Positions 34,641 to 46,182 of a DNA stretch of 64,000 bases are shown piece by piece. The notes beneath the pieces were generated by a model. That model ran no database searches, was not told where the DNA came from, and saw only the letters and a program-made list of their open reading frames with translations. Position numbers and translations under genes: made by a program. Numbering within the stretch: the stretch's first letter is position 1; each line of letters begins with the position of its first letter. The stretch is from Liquidambar formosana. Taxonomy: Eukaryota; Streptophyta; Magnoliopsida; Saxifragales; Altingiaceae. The stretch lies in contig CM077832.1 in NCBI GenBank assembly GCA_039720395.1, positions 29,809,763-29,873,762 on the forward strand, read 5' to 3'.

Positions 34641-34868
34641 ATTTATAAAGAGAAAAATACCATTTAAAATAAATAAATAAATAAAATAGAGTGATTGCCC
34701 GATCGATTGAATCATGTTACATCAAATTCATGTTTCTAGAGTAAGATTGATCAAAGGATTAAACCCGTCAAAGTGACATTTTTGCTCTAACTATCTTATA
34801 CAAATTAGATATTCAATTTTCAGAATTGAGGAAATAGATTTAGACATAAAAGTGGATAAATTAACATT

Positions 34869-35276
34869 GAGTGAAGCTATTGCCACCACATAAAGTACTC
34901 AAAGCCCCTATTAGTTTATACCTTTTGAGGTTTTATGAAAAATATAGAAGGTTTTTATAAAAACTAATAACATTGTTCACTAGAAAACATCATTGTGAAC
35001 AACTTTGTAGAAGACTTTTTTTCCAAAATCTATCATTTAAGTAGACTTTTTGGCCTTTTACAATCTCTATTTCATTTTCCATGAGAAATTGTCAAAAAAT
35101 ATACTTAAATGACAGATTTTGGAAAAACTCTCTTCTAAAAGTTGTCTGGAATAATGTTTTCTAGTAGACTATATGATTAGTTTTCATAAATTTTTTTAAT
35201 ATTTTCTATAAAATCTTAAAAATGTAGATTAAATTTGAGATTTAAAGTATTTTATGTGGTGGCAATAGCTATGCTC
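34869..35276. mobile_element. Mutator-like MITE just upstream of the FSD2-type gene
   Basis: A perfect 9-bp duplication ATTAACATT (34860-34868 and 35277-35285) flanks the element. Its ends are inverted repeats: GAGTGAAGCTATTGCCACCA on the left and, reverse-complemented on the right, GAGCATAGCTATTGCCACCA. The arms extend inward with imperfect pairing (AGAAAACATCATTGTGAACA against a similar inverted stretch near 35140-35165). A 9-bp duplication is the Mutator hallmark. The right end lies 135 bp before the start codon at 35412. Confidence 0.75.
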
Positions 35277-35411
35277 ATTAACATTTTGGATTAGATAGTG
35301 ATCCCGCCGAAAAAAAAGAAAAGATCAGAGAGAGAGAGAGAGATTTTCCTCCGGGACTTTCCCTCTCAACTTTGCCATCCCGCAATTCTAAAATTTTGAG
35401 GAAAGAGAAAG

Positions 35412-35510
35412 ATGGTTGGAGCGACAGCCACTGCCGGATTATCGCTAACGTGCGCACTTCTTCCGTGCCAAGGTCGCATTGATACGCCTCTCTCTCTTTC
35501 GCTCCCTCTC

Positions 35511-35555
<45 letters not shown>

Positions 35556-38500
35556 CATCGACTTGATGGTGAACGACAGGGTATCGTGGAGGTCTGGCAG
35601 CAACTCGTAGCTTGGAATGGAGGAAGAAAAAGGTCTGCTTTGTATTTCATCTTCGTATACTTAGATTTATACACCCCGTTTTGGGTGGTTTATTCTTTTA
35701 TGTTCTGTTTAGCCGAACAAATAGGTGGGGGTAAGACTTTGTAGAGTTAGCTTGCATTCTTTATTTACTGTTTGGTTGATGAGAAAGTGTCGGGAAACGA
35801 AAATAAATTAAAATCAAAATACTCCGTACTTGATTTCTCAGTATCGGGACCCGAGAAAACAAAATCCTCCTCTCAGCTAAGCCTCAATTCAACTATTCGG
35901 CATAGTTGAGGCGAGCTTTTGTCTTCTCGGAAACCCAAATAACATGTGGTAAGGATATAATGTCAGATTATTTTATCCTCCTCTTTTTTCTCAGCAAACA
36001 AACAGAGTCTTTTTTAGTTCCCTTTTTTTGGGTGTTTGGTGGTGTTGTTGGATAATGAAAATTAGATTGTGTGGGTTTATGTGGAAAATCTTTATTTTTT
36101 GTGCTGAGGGAAGATAAGTTTGGTACAAGAAACCCTGAGTTAATGTTGATTTAGGACTTTCGTATGCATGAACCTAAAAGGCTAAAACCCTAAAACCATC
36201 ACTTTTGATAGGTTTGCATTTGTTTGAGTTTTATTCCTCTCTTGGGATAATGGACTCTGCCTATCCGGTTCAATCCAGTGTTCAAACACAGGATGCTACT
36301 CATGCTAGTGTATGTTATTGAGGGAATTTTGTAGAACAAGCAGGTTACCAAAATAACCATTATTTTCAACCACAAAAAAACAAAAAGAAAAAAAAAAAGA
36401 AGAAAAAAAAAAGAAGAAGAAGAAATTAGGTACCCACAGAGGCACTAACTGAAAAGGAAATTGAAGCGATTAAGATCAAGGAGCAACATTTGGGTGTGAA
36501 AGACAAGTGATTGGGTTCTAAAATGAAGGCTTAAGGCATGGATTTGTTTAAATTTAAATTTTATAATTTTTATTGGGTTATAGTTTGTCATGGCATTTTA
36601 GGGGTTTGATTCAGATGTAGAACTGGGCCAGCTTGATGGGTTTTATTTCTGTAACAGGCTGCACTTAGTTTATTATGGGATTAAAAAAAGGGTAAGTAAA
36701 TTAAGGTTAAGATTCTTCAGGGCTGAGGGAACTTAGAGCCCAAGTAAATTTTGATTTCAATATGAGAATCAGCACTTCAGTCTAGAACTTTAGAAGATAG
36801 GCCACAACTAATAAGATTCACATATTTCATGTGTGGTGAAAAGGGTCACATAGCTATACATGTCCTCATCCCAGAATGACCTTAGTGGTGGAAGATGGTG
36901 GAAATGATAATAGCGGCACCACTAAAGAGAGTAACTACATGCAGTATGCCAACGTTGTTGGCAATATAAAAGAAGTACTTTATTCCGCACTAGAGTCGTT
37001 TGTTATGGGCTGCACACTTGGATTATTGATAATGGAAGCTCCAAAAACATCATTTCCAAGGACTTTGTTCAGCTTCTAGGCTTTCTAGCTCACTAGGAAG
37101 CATCCGATTGCTAGAACTTGTTTTGTGCCATGGCTAGGTCAAAGGTTCAATTGACTGGCAGCACGAGATGCCTATTCCGATTCTCAATAGGGGACCTATT
37201 TGGTGAGCAAGTGTGGTGTGAGGTCATACCCATGATTGCATCTTATATTATATCGGGGTAACCAAATTAAGTTCTAGAAAGCAATGAGTAGGTTTCAAGC
37301 CATGTGTGAGGCTTGTTTTCACAGCTGCATATTATATTGGGGGCGACTATGGATGTCCGTTAGAGAAGGTGCAAACAACATGAGAGCGAGCACCTATACA
37401 TTTTGGACTTCATCAAATCACTCTTCAACCACATTAGAAGAAAGCTTATTGGCAGTGTCGACAACAAGAAGCATGGTTCAATTTGTCGGAGCCATTTTTA
37501 AAATTTTTTTTTTAATTAAATTTATTTATTTTCTGCTGGGGGAATTGAGGTAAGATTGAGAAGCAACTTTTAGCTGCAAAAGGTGCATTTTTGGGTTCTA
37601 AAAAGAAGGATTGATGGGCGGATTTGTTTAAATTTAAATTTAAAACCAATAGTTTTATTTGAGTTAATAGTTAATAGTTTAGGTGTTTTAGGAAGTTCAG
37701 TTAGATTTAGAACTTGGACAGCTTAATGGGTCTTATTGTAATGGTTTTTTATCTTCTTGTAAGAGTGTAATGGGCTGCACTTAGTTTATGATGGATCTAG
37801 TAAGAGTGTAAGTACATTAGGGTTAAGTTACTATAGGGTTAAGCAAACTTGGAACCCAAGTAACTTGCTTAGGGCCCAAGTTAGGTAATAAGTTAAAAAT
37901 ATCTTTTATGTAGTCAAGAGTTTAAGTCAGATTTTGGTGAAATAAGTTTCTGATTTTAATATAATTTGTTCTGTCTTCTTCTCTTCTGCTTCTAATTTAA
38001 TACTTAGGGCTTCTTTCTTTAACCCAGGAATCGAGTTCTTTCTGTGAATTGCAGAATCTGACCTAAAATGGTCAGATTGCTGATAAAAAAATCTGATCTA
38101 AAATCAGATTTGGTGATTTATTGACCCTTAGATTTGTTTTTTCTTGGAGTCCGCCCACAAGTTTTTGCCGATGGATCTCCACCCGTATACATTAGAAATG
38201 AAGGGCGAAATTTTATTTGGCCTTGTTTTGTAACTTTATTGTTTGGACTGTTTGATTTTGGCTGTGTGCAATTCGTGGATTAACCTAGTAAAAATATACA
38301 TAAACCATTAGTAAATTTTCTGATAAGTGGTAGCTATAATGGTAGATAAGCGATATTGTTAGGCTTTTATGTAAGCTCCATAAATATTGGATCTAAACAA
38401 GTATCTTTCAATTTATTTGTGAACTCGCATGCCCTGGCTAGTTAATACCTTGTCCCTGATTATTTGTCTCTAACTCTTTCTTGTTTTTTCTTTAGCAAAA

Positions 38501-41500
38501 TTTTCTGATAAATGGTAGGTATAATGGTTTATAAAACTATAAAAGTGATTTTGCTAGGCTTTTATGAAAGAAATAGAAATCACCTTAGACAAACCATTTT
38601 AAAGTATTTTTTTGTCAAACAAATTACCTAATGATTTAGTTCCCTTAAAATTATCTTGGATGTTCTAAAAAGGGAATAGAATTCTACATTATTTATTTCT
38701 TCCTGAGGCAATTAATTGCATTAAACTGGTAACCATTTATGGATTTGAAAGGTTTAGAACATCAAATTCACTATTATACATTCTACAATGTTCTTTGAAG
38801 TCCTCAAGCCAATCTAAGACTGAAGAGGACAATTCATGTTTTACATGTTATTGGTGGTTCCAAGTCCCCGGAAATTTTTTCTGCTAACATTGATTTAATG
38901 TCTCCTACTGATTCTAAGAAGACCTGGAAATTTTTGTTTCACAGAGACAATGTATGAGGAAAGGTAGTCCTCTTATAAATGCAAAATTTGATCTGAAGCC
39001 GCCTCCATATCCGCTGGTAAGATCTGAAATTTCCTTGTATCTTCTGTATATATTATAGGGGGAATTACAGATAGGTCCAGCTACGGGTAAATAATTACAG
39101 TTAGTAGTCATCCTTATTTAAGTTAGTAGTCATTTACTATGAAGTTTGTGACCAAAAAATATTTGTTGCTTTCCCGACGTTTCCTCCCGTTTTCGATAAA
39201 AACCCTCTCGTAAAAGTATTTTAACAATGTTTTCGGTGATGTTAGTAGATGCTATTTGAATCATTTAAGTTAGTACTCATTTACTATGAAGTTTGTGATC
39301 ATTTGTATTGATGTGTAATTATTTACCCGTAGCTGGACCTATATGTAATTCCCCCAATATTATATAATATAATATTAAATGCTCCTTTTATTTGTCAGTT
39401 ATTGCGGTAACTTGTAAATGGGCTTAGCCAACTGAGCAAAAGCTTTTGGGCTTTCTATATGCTCTTATCTGATTCAAATTCTTTACGTTTTCTGTGGGAT
39501 TAGGCTTAGCTCAGCTGTTTTGATTTTGGTGGCCATTTGCTTGATTAGATCTGTCATATATGTTTCTCTAAATTTAGGATTAAAGCCCATAAAATTTAAA
39601 TCAATTTCTGTCAAAATAATCGAGAATAGGATTTGTTCATTTTGAGTTTGAAACTATCTGACGGGATTTTTGGGGCTAAAGAGTGTAGGCAGATAATAGG
39701 TAAAAAATGGTTTTTAAAATATTTTTTTGCCTAGTGATATCCTTCTTGAGATACCACCAATAGAAGAAAAAAAAAAGGAAAAAGAAAAAACTATGGCCTT
39801 TTTGGTTGCCTTTCATCTTGCTGGCCGCCTTTGTGCTTGTCTAACGTACCATATCTATCAATATGGGTTTTCTAGTTTCTAGTGATCCAAAATGAAAATT
39901 TGGAACCCATTTTTGGATTTGGAAGTCTACTCTGTAAGGTTATCTTTCATCTTTTCCTGAACTTGTATGATTTTATTCTCAACTTGCTTTACTCGTAATT
40001 TTTTTTCCCTCATTAGACAGGAAAAGGTTATTTTTGAGTTTTTATGGTCTCTCATTTTGTAACTTTAATAATGGGTTAGATTCTCAGAACTGGAGTCCAC
40101 ACGATAACATGTGCAACCCTGTCGCCTCTTGTGCATGGAATCTTGACCATCTTCCGTTATTTATTATAATTTTCTTATGTAATTCTTCAGAGATTTTTTT
40201 ACTAATGGGCTCTCTTTTGTAACTGTTAGAATTGATTCAAGCTTAATTGCTTTGGGATGTTACAAATCTATAAGGATTCTTTCTCTTCAATAAATATCTG
40301 CTTCTCTGCTAGGTGAAAATGCAGAACCCAAATTGAGTTCCAATGTTCTTCTCATTTTTTAATTCTCCTTTCTTGCTTCTGTATACTCTTTGTTGATATT
40401 ATTCTGGTTGATCGACTATAAAGCTCAATTTCCTACTTTATTAGTGAGTGCACACTTAACAAAGAACTGATAGGCCACTGAATTCTAAAAGTTGGACATG
40501 CAATAAACTTTTGACACGGATTGAGGGTGGGAATTTGCTTTAAGAACATTGGTCCCTCCATACCTCATCTTAAGTCCTTGAAATTTGTACTTCATTACCG
40601 TTGCACTATTTTTTTTTTTTTTATTTATTAATAATGTTTTTGTAAATATGGTTTTATCTCTAGTGGCTTTATTTCTATCTGCTGATTACTCAATTGTAAT
40701 ACATGTTTCAAATTGCATTACAAGGGATGAAATCAAGTTGGGCCACACACATTTTGTTATTGAAGCTCGACTTTGGCGAACTGGATTGATTTTGACTCGA
40801 GCCCATGCTCGACCTAAGCTCAACTGACCTTATTCAAGCTTGGTTTGTGCAGCTTTGGCAAGGTTGTGTTTATCATGAGCTTGACAAGTGTCTCGGTCAG
40901 TGTAAATGAATACTCATCTCCCTGTGAATGAGTGTGTGGTTCAGGGGTGGGATTGTGGGAGGGCTTCAAATTCATGCAAAAACTTAGCCAAGTAAAGTTG
41001 AAAATTAAAGACTGCAACATGAATGAATTTGGAGACTTCAGAGTTTTGAAAGATAATTTCATGAATTTTTTTATGGACTTTTGGATTTCCTCGAAGAGTC
41101 TAGTAAGTTGAGTAAGGTGTTTAGGCAAGGGAGGAGTGATATCAAGAATAAGCTTTAAGAGGGGGTGTTTAGGGAAGAGAAGAGTTGGTATCCAAAGGCC
41201 GAAAGTAAATGGCTTGAGGAAGGATAATAATACTAGATTGTTTGATGGAGTTTCTAATGGGAAAAGAAAAAAAGAATGTTATTAAGAAACCTGAGGTTGT
41301 ATTGATACTTTATATAGGTCCTACAAGTTGTAGAACTATATAGTACCATTTTGTGTTTGTTAAGTTTCCAACTTAAAAGCCTAAGCTTGTAAGTGGAGGG
41401 CCCAAACAAGTATATGAAGCTATGTCAAACCCAATATTTGGGTGATGTGGGATGTGGTATATTTCCAACACTCCCCCTCACGTGCAGGCTTAACATAGGC

Positions 41501-43791
41501 CTGTCACGTGGGCAACAACTACAGGCTCAATAGGCCCAAGAACGACATGCTTTGATACCATGTTAAGTTTCCAACTTAAAAGCCTAAGCTTGTAAGTGGA
41601 GGGCCCAAACAAGTATATGAAGCTATGTCAAACCCAATATTTGGGCGATGTGGGATGTGGTATATTTCCAACAGTGTTCAATGGGAAACTTGAGGTTGTA
41701 TTGATACCTTACATATCACCTGCAAGTTGTAGAACCAAATAAGCTTGAAGAGGTGGTGTTCAATGAGTTTTATGAGAATAGGGTGGTTAACAGCTGTACT
41801 AATGTATTTTTCATTTGCTTGATTCTCAAAAAGGAGAGATCTATTAGCATTAAGGATTTCAGGCTGTTTGGCCTTGTTAGTAGTCTTTATAAGGTTGTAA
41901 GATTTTTTCCAAGAGATTAAGAGAGGTCCTTCAAGACACTATTTTTGAAGCACAAGGTGAGTTTTTCAAGGGGAGACAGATTTTAGATGTAGTGTTGATA
42001 GCCAATGAGGTGGTGGAGGATTATAAAAAGTGTAAGTGAAAGGTATCATCTTTAAGTTGGACTTTGAGGATGCATATGTTCATGTTGATTGGGATTTTTT
42101 AGACTATGTTTTAGAAAATAAAGGTTCTGGTGTGAGGTGGAGAAGATGGATGAGTGGTTCTCTTAGGTCTATGAATTTTTCTGTTATTGTCAATGGCAAG
42201 CCGAAGGGTTGATTGAAGGCTTCGAGAGGCCTTAGGCAAGAGGATCCTCTTTCCCCTCACCAAAGTTGTTGATGTGTTGAGTAGAATGGTGGTTAAGGGA
42301 AAGGTTGAGGGCGGTGAGAGGTTTTGAGGTGGGTAGAGATTGGGTAGAATGTCTCACCTTTAGTTTGCTGATGACACTATTTTGTTTTCTAATGGAGATG
42401 AGTAGAATTTTTGAATCTGGTCTTGTTAGTGAGGTGTCTTGAGATGGTTTTGGGGTTGAGAGTTAACATAGCAAAGAGTGCTATAATGGGGGTTAATTCA
42501 GAGTTTAGGATCTAGAGATTTGTGGCTTTGTTAGGACGTTCTATTAGTGAGTGGTCAATGAAATATCTTGGTATGCCTTTAGGTGGCAATTCTATGTCGA
42601 GTAGCTTTTGGGATCCGGTGATAGATAAAGTGGGTGGAGAGAGGCATATATCTCTAGGGATGGTAGACTTACTTCAGTTAGTTCTGTTCTTGCTGGTATT
42701 CGTATGCACTACCTTTCCCTTTTTAAGGTTCTGAAAAAAGTGACGAATTGGATTTTAACAAAACAGACCTAAGCTTAAGCTCTTATTCTAAATGAGATTG
42801 ACATCAGGCTTGGGTCTCAACTTGCTAGTCTCATGTGTTAATTTTCCAACCTAAAAGCCTAAGCTTTTAGCGTTCGTGAGCCCATTGCTGTTGTCCACGT
42901 GGTAGGCCTGTTCTTATTGTGTTAGGCCTGCCTGTGAGAGGGAGTGTTGGGAAGTCCTACATCCCACATCGTATAAATATTAAGTTTGATATGGCTTCAT
43001 ATCCCTATTTGGGCCCTCCACCTAATAACTTAGTCTTTTAGGTTGGAAACTTAACATCATGATTCATGTTAGGTTTAACTAGTTTAAATTCCCAATAGAA
43101 AACAGCAAGAAATCCATTTGCTTGTCTAAGTTCTTTTGATACTGTAAAACTACTATAGCTTACAGCCTTACATTATTTTATATCTAATTTTGATTTATAT
43201 GTGGTAGAATGGTTTGGAACCACACATGAGCAGGGAAACTCTAGAGTACCATTGGGGGATGCACCACAGAAGTTATGTGGAGAGCCTAAACAGGCAAATA
43301 GTTGGAACAGAGCTTGATGGAATGACGTTAGAAGACATTGTAATTCTTTCATACAACAAAGGTGATCTCCTTCCAGCCTTCAACAATGCTGCACAGGTAT
43401 GCTATGCATGACTTCACATTATAATCAAGATCTATTTATTTATTAAGTTGATAGTCGTGGGGTTGGTGGGAGAATATTTCTGAATTTGAAAATTAGATAT
43501 TTGTAGTGAGGGTTTAGTCAAAATGTATTCGATTTAGTTATTGCTACTTGACATTAGAATAGATCCTTCATACAACATTCTGAGGATGTATTTGGGAAGC
43601 CAAAAATACAATTATATTGATTTGTGAATTATTCACAATTTTCCTGTAAATTTTTTTAAAACTTTGGAGTAATACATGAAATTACCCAACCATTACCATT
43701 TCCGGATTGACTGTATATATCTTTTTCATGACATCATTGCTTATCCCACACTCAAATTTATTCCTTACCTTTTGTGTGTGTGTGCATGGTT

Positions 43792-43824
<33 letters not shown>

Positions 43825-45279
43825 CAATTTTCCATTGTAAACCAGAAGTGGAATTCTACTAATATTTTGAGAATCTGGATTCATTTGGATGAAGTCTCTG
43901 CTAGCACAACCTTAAGGTCTATTTTTCTGTATAGCTGACAATTTCAAATGATTTGAACTGGTCTTAGGTTGACATGAACTCCACTTGTGCATATCAAACT
44001 TTTGTACCTTAAGATGAAGTTGTTTTGATCTTTTGTTTTTGTTTTTTTTTTTTGTTTTTTTTTTTTTTTAAGATGGTAGTGGTTTACTCCATGGTGGAAT
44101 TTTTCATCTTTTGCCTTATTTGCAGATCTGTAATCACGACTTCTTTTGGGAATCTATGAAACCAGGTGGTGGAGGAAAACCATCAGGAGATCTTCTAGAA
44201 CTGATTGAAAGAGATTTTGGTTCTTTTGAAGGATTTATCAAAGAGTTCAAGTCGGCTGCATCCACACAGTTTGGATCTGGTTGGGTTTGGCTTGCATGTG
44301 AGTGGTTTTTTCATTTGTCCAAATGATCCACTGTCATGTAACTAGCTAAATTTGGTCTGATATCACTTGTTATTTGGTTCTATCTAGACAAAGCAAATAG
44401 ACTTGATGTAGGAAATGCCATGAATCCTTGTCCATCAGATGAAGACAAAAGGCTTGTAGTGGTGAAGTGTCCCAATGCTGTGAACCCCCTTGTTTGGGAT
44501 TACTCTGTGAGTAGACTACCTTATTCATGTTTCAATTAACAAATAATTATTGTGATATGTTAGTATTCTCAGACACAACTAATGTATTGTAAAAATATGA
44601 GACTTTGAATTTTTATTATGGTATGTGAATGGCTCCTTACATATCGTGATATTATTTATTTATTGCAGCCGCTCCTCACTATCGATGTTTGGGAGGTACT
44701 TAACATTTTAAATGCTTACATTTGATTGGAGAAGTAAATTTAGAATTTTGTTCCTTTTTGCATTAGTGAATTATGTGATTATTAATAGATTACTAATTCC
44801 ATTCTCAAAAATTTCTTGGCAGCATGCTTACTATCTCGACTTTCAGGTACAGGTGTAGAGGATGAGAGATTTGTGTTCTTCTCCCCATCTCCCATTTAAA
44901 GACAATTAGTCCTTTTTGTTTCCTATTTTTTGTTTTTTGTGGTTGTGGTTTTTTGTTTGTTTGTTTGGTTTTTTTTTTTTTTTTTTCTTTTGGGTGGGGG
45001 GGGATTGCATTCATAGATTGTTTTAGATGCACTCTTAATAAAACGCGTCATTGTTGTCTGTCGCAGAACCAACGGGTTGATTACATATCAGTATTTATGG
45101 AGGAGCTTGTATCATGGGAAGTGGTCAGTTCCAGACTCGTTACAGCAAAGGCCCAAGCTGCTGAAAGAGAAAGGGAAGAAGAGAGGAGTAAAAGAGATGA
45201 AGAAGAGGACAACACGGCAGACGGCAAAGCTGTAGAGATGTACTTGGCTAGTGATACTGATGATTCAGAGGCAGAATAA
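35412..45279 (+). CDS. FSD2: Chloroplast iron superoxide dismutase, FSD2 type, nine exons
   Basis: Exons are 35412-35472, 35580-35632, 38945-39016, 43208-43396, 44126-44297, 44388-44506, 44669-44695, 44823-44846 and 45067-45279. All are joined by GT-AG introns with matching phase, giving 309 residues. The enzyme converts superoxide to oxygen and hydrogen peroxide; Arabidopsis FSD2 acts in chloroplasts, with FSD3, near nucleoids. Residues 1 to about 50 form a predicted transit peptide. The metal ligands are present: H77 (EYHWGMHH), H129 (CNHDFFW), D228 and H232 (DVWEHAYY). Fe-type NNAAQ precedes the second His. The segment [14 protein letters not shown] and the acidic tail ending [10 protein letters not shown] set FSD2 apart from FSD1 and FSD3. 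The D and H ligands lie on separate micro-exons of 27 and 24 bp. Introns 2 (3.3 kb) and 3 (4.2 kb) contain transposons. No damage is seen. Confidence 0.94.
35508..35552. repeat. (C)n(TC)n tract in FSD2 intron 1
   Basis: A C run followed by a long TC microsatellite occupies nearly half of the 107-bp first intron and ends shortly before the acceptor at 35579. It may act as an extended polypyrimidine tract. Confidence 0.9.
36510..37870 (+). mobile_element. Diverged direct repeats flanking a gypsy Gag/protease relic
   Basis: Segments 36510-36760 and 37590-37870 are related. Both contain TTGGGTTCTAAAA, GATTTGTTTAAATTTAAATT, a GGGCTGCACTTAGTTTAT motif and GGTTAAG. They lie either side of a relic whose + strand frames give a Gag zinc-knuckle remnant (CGEKGHIA, about 36835-36860). 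The relic also gives an aspartic-protease-like [15 protein letters not shown] (about 37025-37070). The repeats may be decayed LTRs or a tandem duplication. It lies in FSD2 intron 2. Confidence 0.45.
37871..38944. other. FSD2 intron 2, right part
   Basis: AT-rich sequence with no supported feature. A short phrase (TTTTCTGATAA.TGGTAG.TATAATGG) occurs twice, near 38317 and 38500, which suggests an old local duplication. Confidence 0.35.
39058..39355. mobile_element. MITE in FSD2 intron 3, same family as 32677-32833
   Basis: The ends are inverted repeats of about 40 bp: GGGGGAATTACAGATAGGTC and, reverse-complemented, GGGGGAATTACATATAGGTC. Both continue with CAGCTACGGGTAAATAATTA. The flanks are AT-rich, so the target duplication is ambiguous. 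The left end begins about 40 bp after the donor of exon 3. Confidence 0.65.
39356..40929. other. FSD2 intron 3, left part, nothing recognised
   Basis: No supported exon or repeat family. A T tract lies at 40608-40621. Confidence 0.4.
40930..42770 (+). pseudogene. L1-type LINE reverse-transcriptase relic in FSD2 intron 3
   Basis: The + strand decodes across frames into the linker region ([20 protein letters not shown], about 41005-41060) and then reverse transcriptase. Recognisable parts include [53 protein letters not shown] and a catalytic-region FADDT-like stretch near 42365-42380. [20 protein letters not shown] follows near 42560-42620. Stops and deletions are frequent. A TRIM at 41358-41673 interrupts it, and a short phrase (TGAGGTTGTATTGATAC) recurs on both sides of the TRIM. 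Confidence 0.65.
41358..41673 (-). mobile_element. Complete TRIM retrotransposon with near-identical LTRs
   Basis: LTRs of 113 bp (41358-41470 and 41561-41673) differ at one position by eye. They flank a 90-bp internal domain with no coding. On the minus strand each LTR starts TGTTGGAAATA and ends CTTAACA. The internal part begins with a tRNA-Met primer-binding site (TGGTATCAAAGC) and ends in a polypurine tract (TGAGGGGGAG). A perfect 5-bp target duplication GTGTT (41353-41357 and 41674-41678) proves insertion. It lies in a LINE relic in FSD2 intron 3. The element cannot encode its own enzymes. Confidence 0.92.
42836..43056 (+). mobile_element. Aberrant TRIM with an inverted LTR end at its head
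   Basis: A perfect target duplication TCATG (42831-42835 and 43057-43061) flanks a 221-bp element of the same TRIM family. The right LTR (42945-43056, TGTTGGGAAG to CTTAACA) and polypurine tract (GAGAGGGAG) are normal for the + strand. The left end is a reversed piece of about 34 bp from the LTR terminus (TGTTAATTTTCCAACCTAAA). The complete 5' LTR is missing and so is the primer-binding site. The element therefore has inverted, not direct, termini. Confidence 0.82.
43796..43824. repeat. T tract in FSD2 intron 4
   Basis: A run of about 29 T residues. A second interrupted T tract lies at 44035-44070, before exon 5. Confidence 0.85.
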
Positions 45280-46134
45280 CTTCCTTTTCTTCTTTTTTTT
45301 TTGTGTTTTTTTTTTTTTTTTTTTTTTTTTTTTGCCTTGGGGGGGGGGGGGGTGTTGGGTTTGGGGTTTAGAACGTTGTGTTATCTTGATTACCGATCTT
45401 CCAAATTTTGTCTGTTTTGACTGATATAGGGATCAATTCGAGAGGCAGACATCTTCTATGTTGTATCTATGAGTAACGTGATTCTCCTATTGTAAATTGT
45501 TTTTGATAAATCTCTTATTGTAAATTGTTGCAATGAGTTGTACTGTTGCAATGGTTGGAAACGTATCAATGGCTTATAGGGTTTGCTTGGGTACGCTTTT
45601 CAGCAGCCCAAATGGATGATTGGACCGAAGGTGGTGGACGGAGACTGAATCACTGAATATGCCACCAAAGTGGAAGCCATATGGAGACTGAAATCACTGA
45701 ATATAAGGAATTCGATTAGGAGTGTAACTTGGACCAACAAAAATAAAAGTAACTCATAAGTGTCAAATCCTTCTTATTCCATTTCAAAATGGTACTAATA
45801 GACTTTAATTCCCGAAAGATCTCATCTACCATCTACTATTTTATAATATCCATTTTACTCTTTTATTATTATTATTTTTCTATCCCATCTAAATGCCATT
45901 CCTCACATTAAATATTACACCCATCTTTTCTCTCTAAATTTAAAAATCTCAAAACATAATTCAAATAGACTAATCATATATTTGTTTTTCAAACAAAATA
46001 ATAATCATCTACATAGATTTGGAAAGGTTTTATTTTTTTATTTTTTTGGTGTTTGAATGACATCCTTGTAAATGGAAGTTTTCAATCCCCTACAAAACAT
46101 AATAAATGGAGAATCACTTACTCTTCTTCTTCTT

Positions 46135-46182
<48 letters not shown>

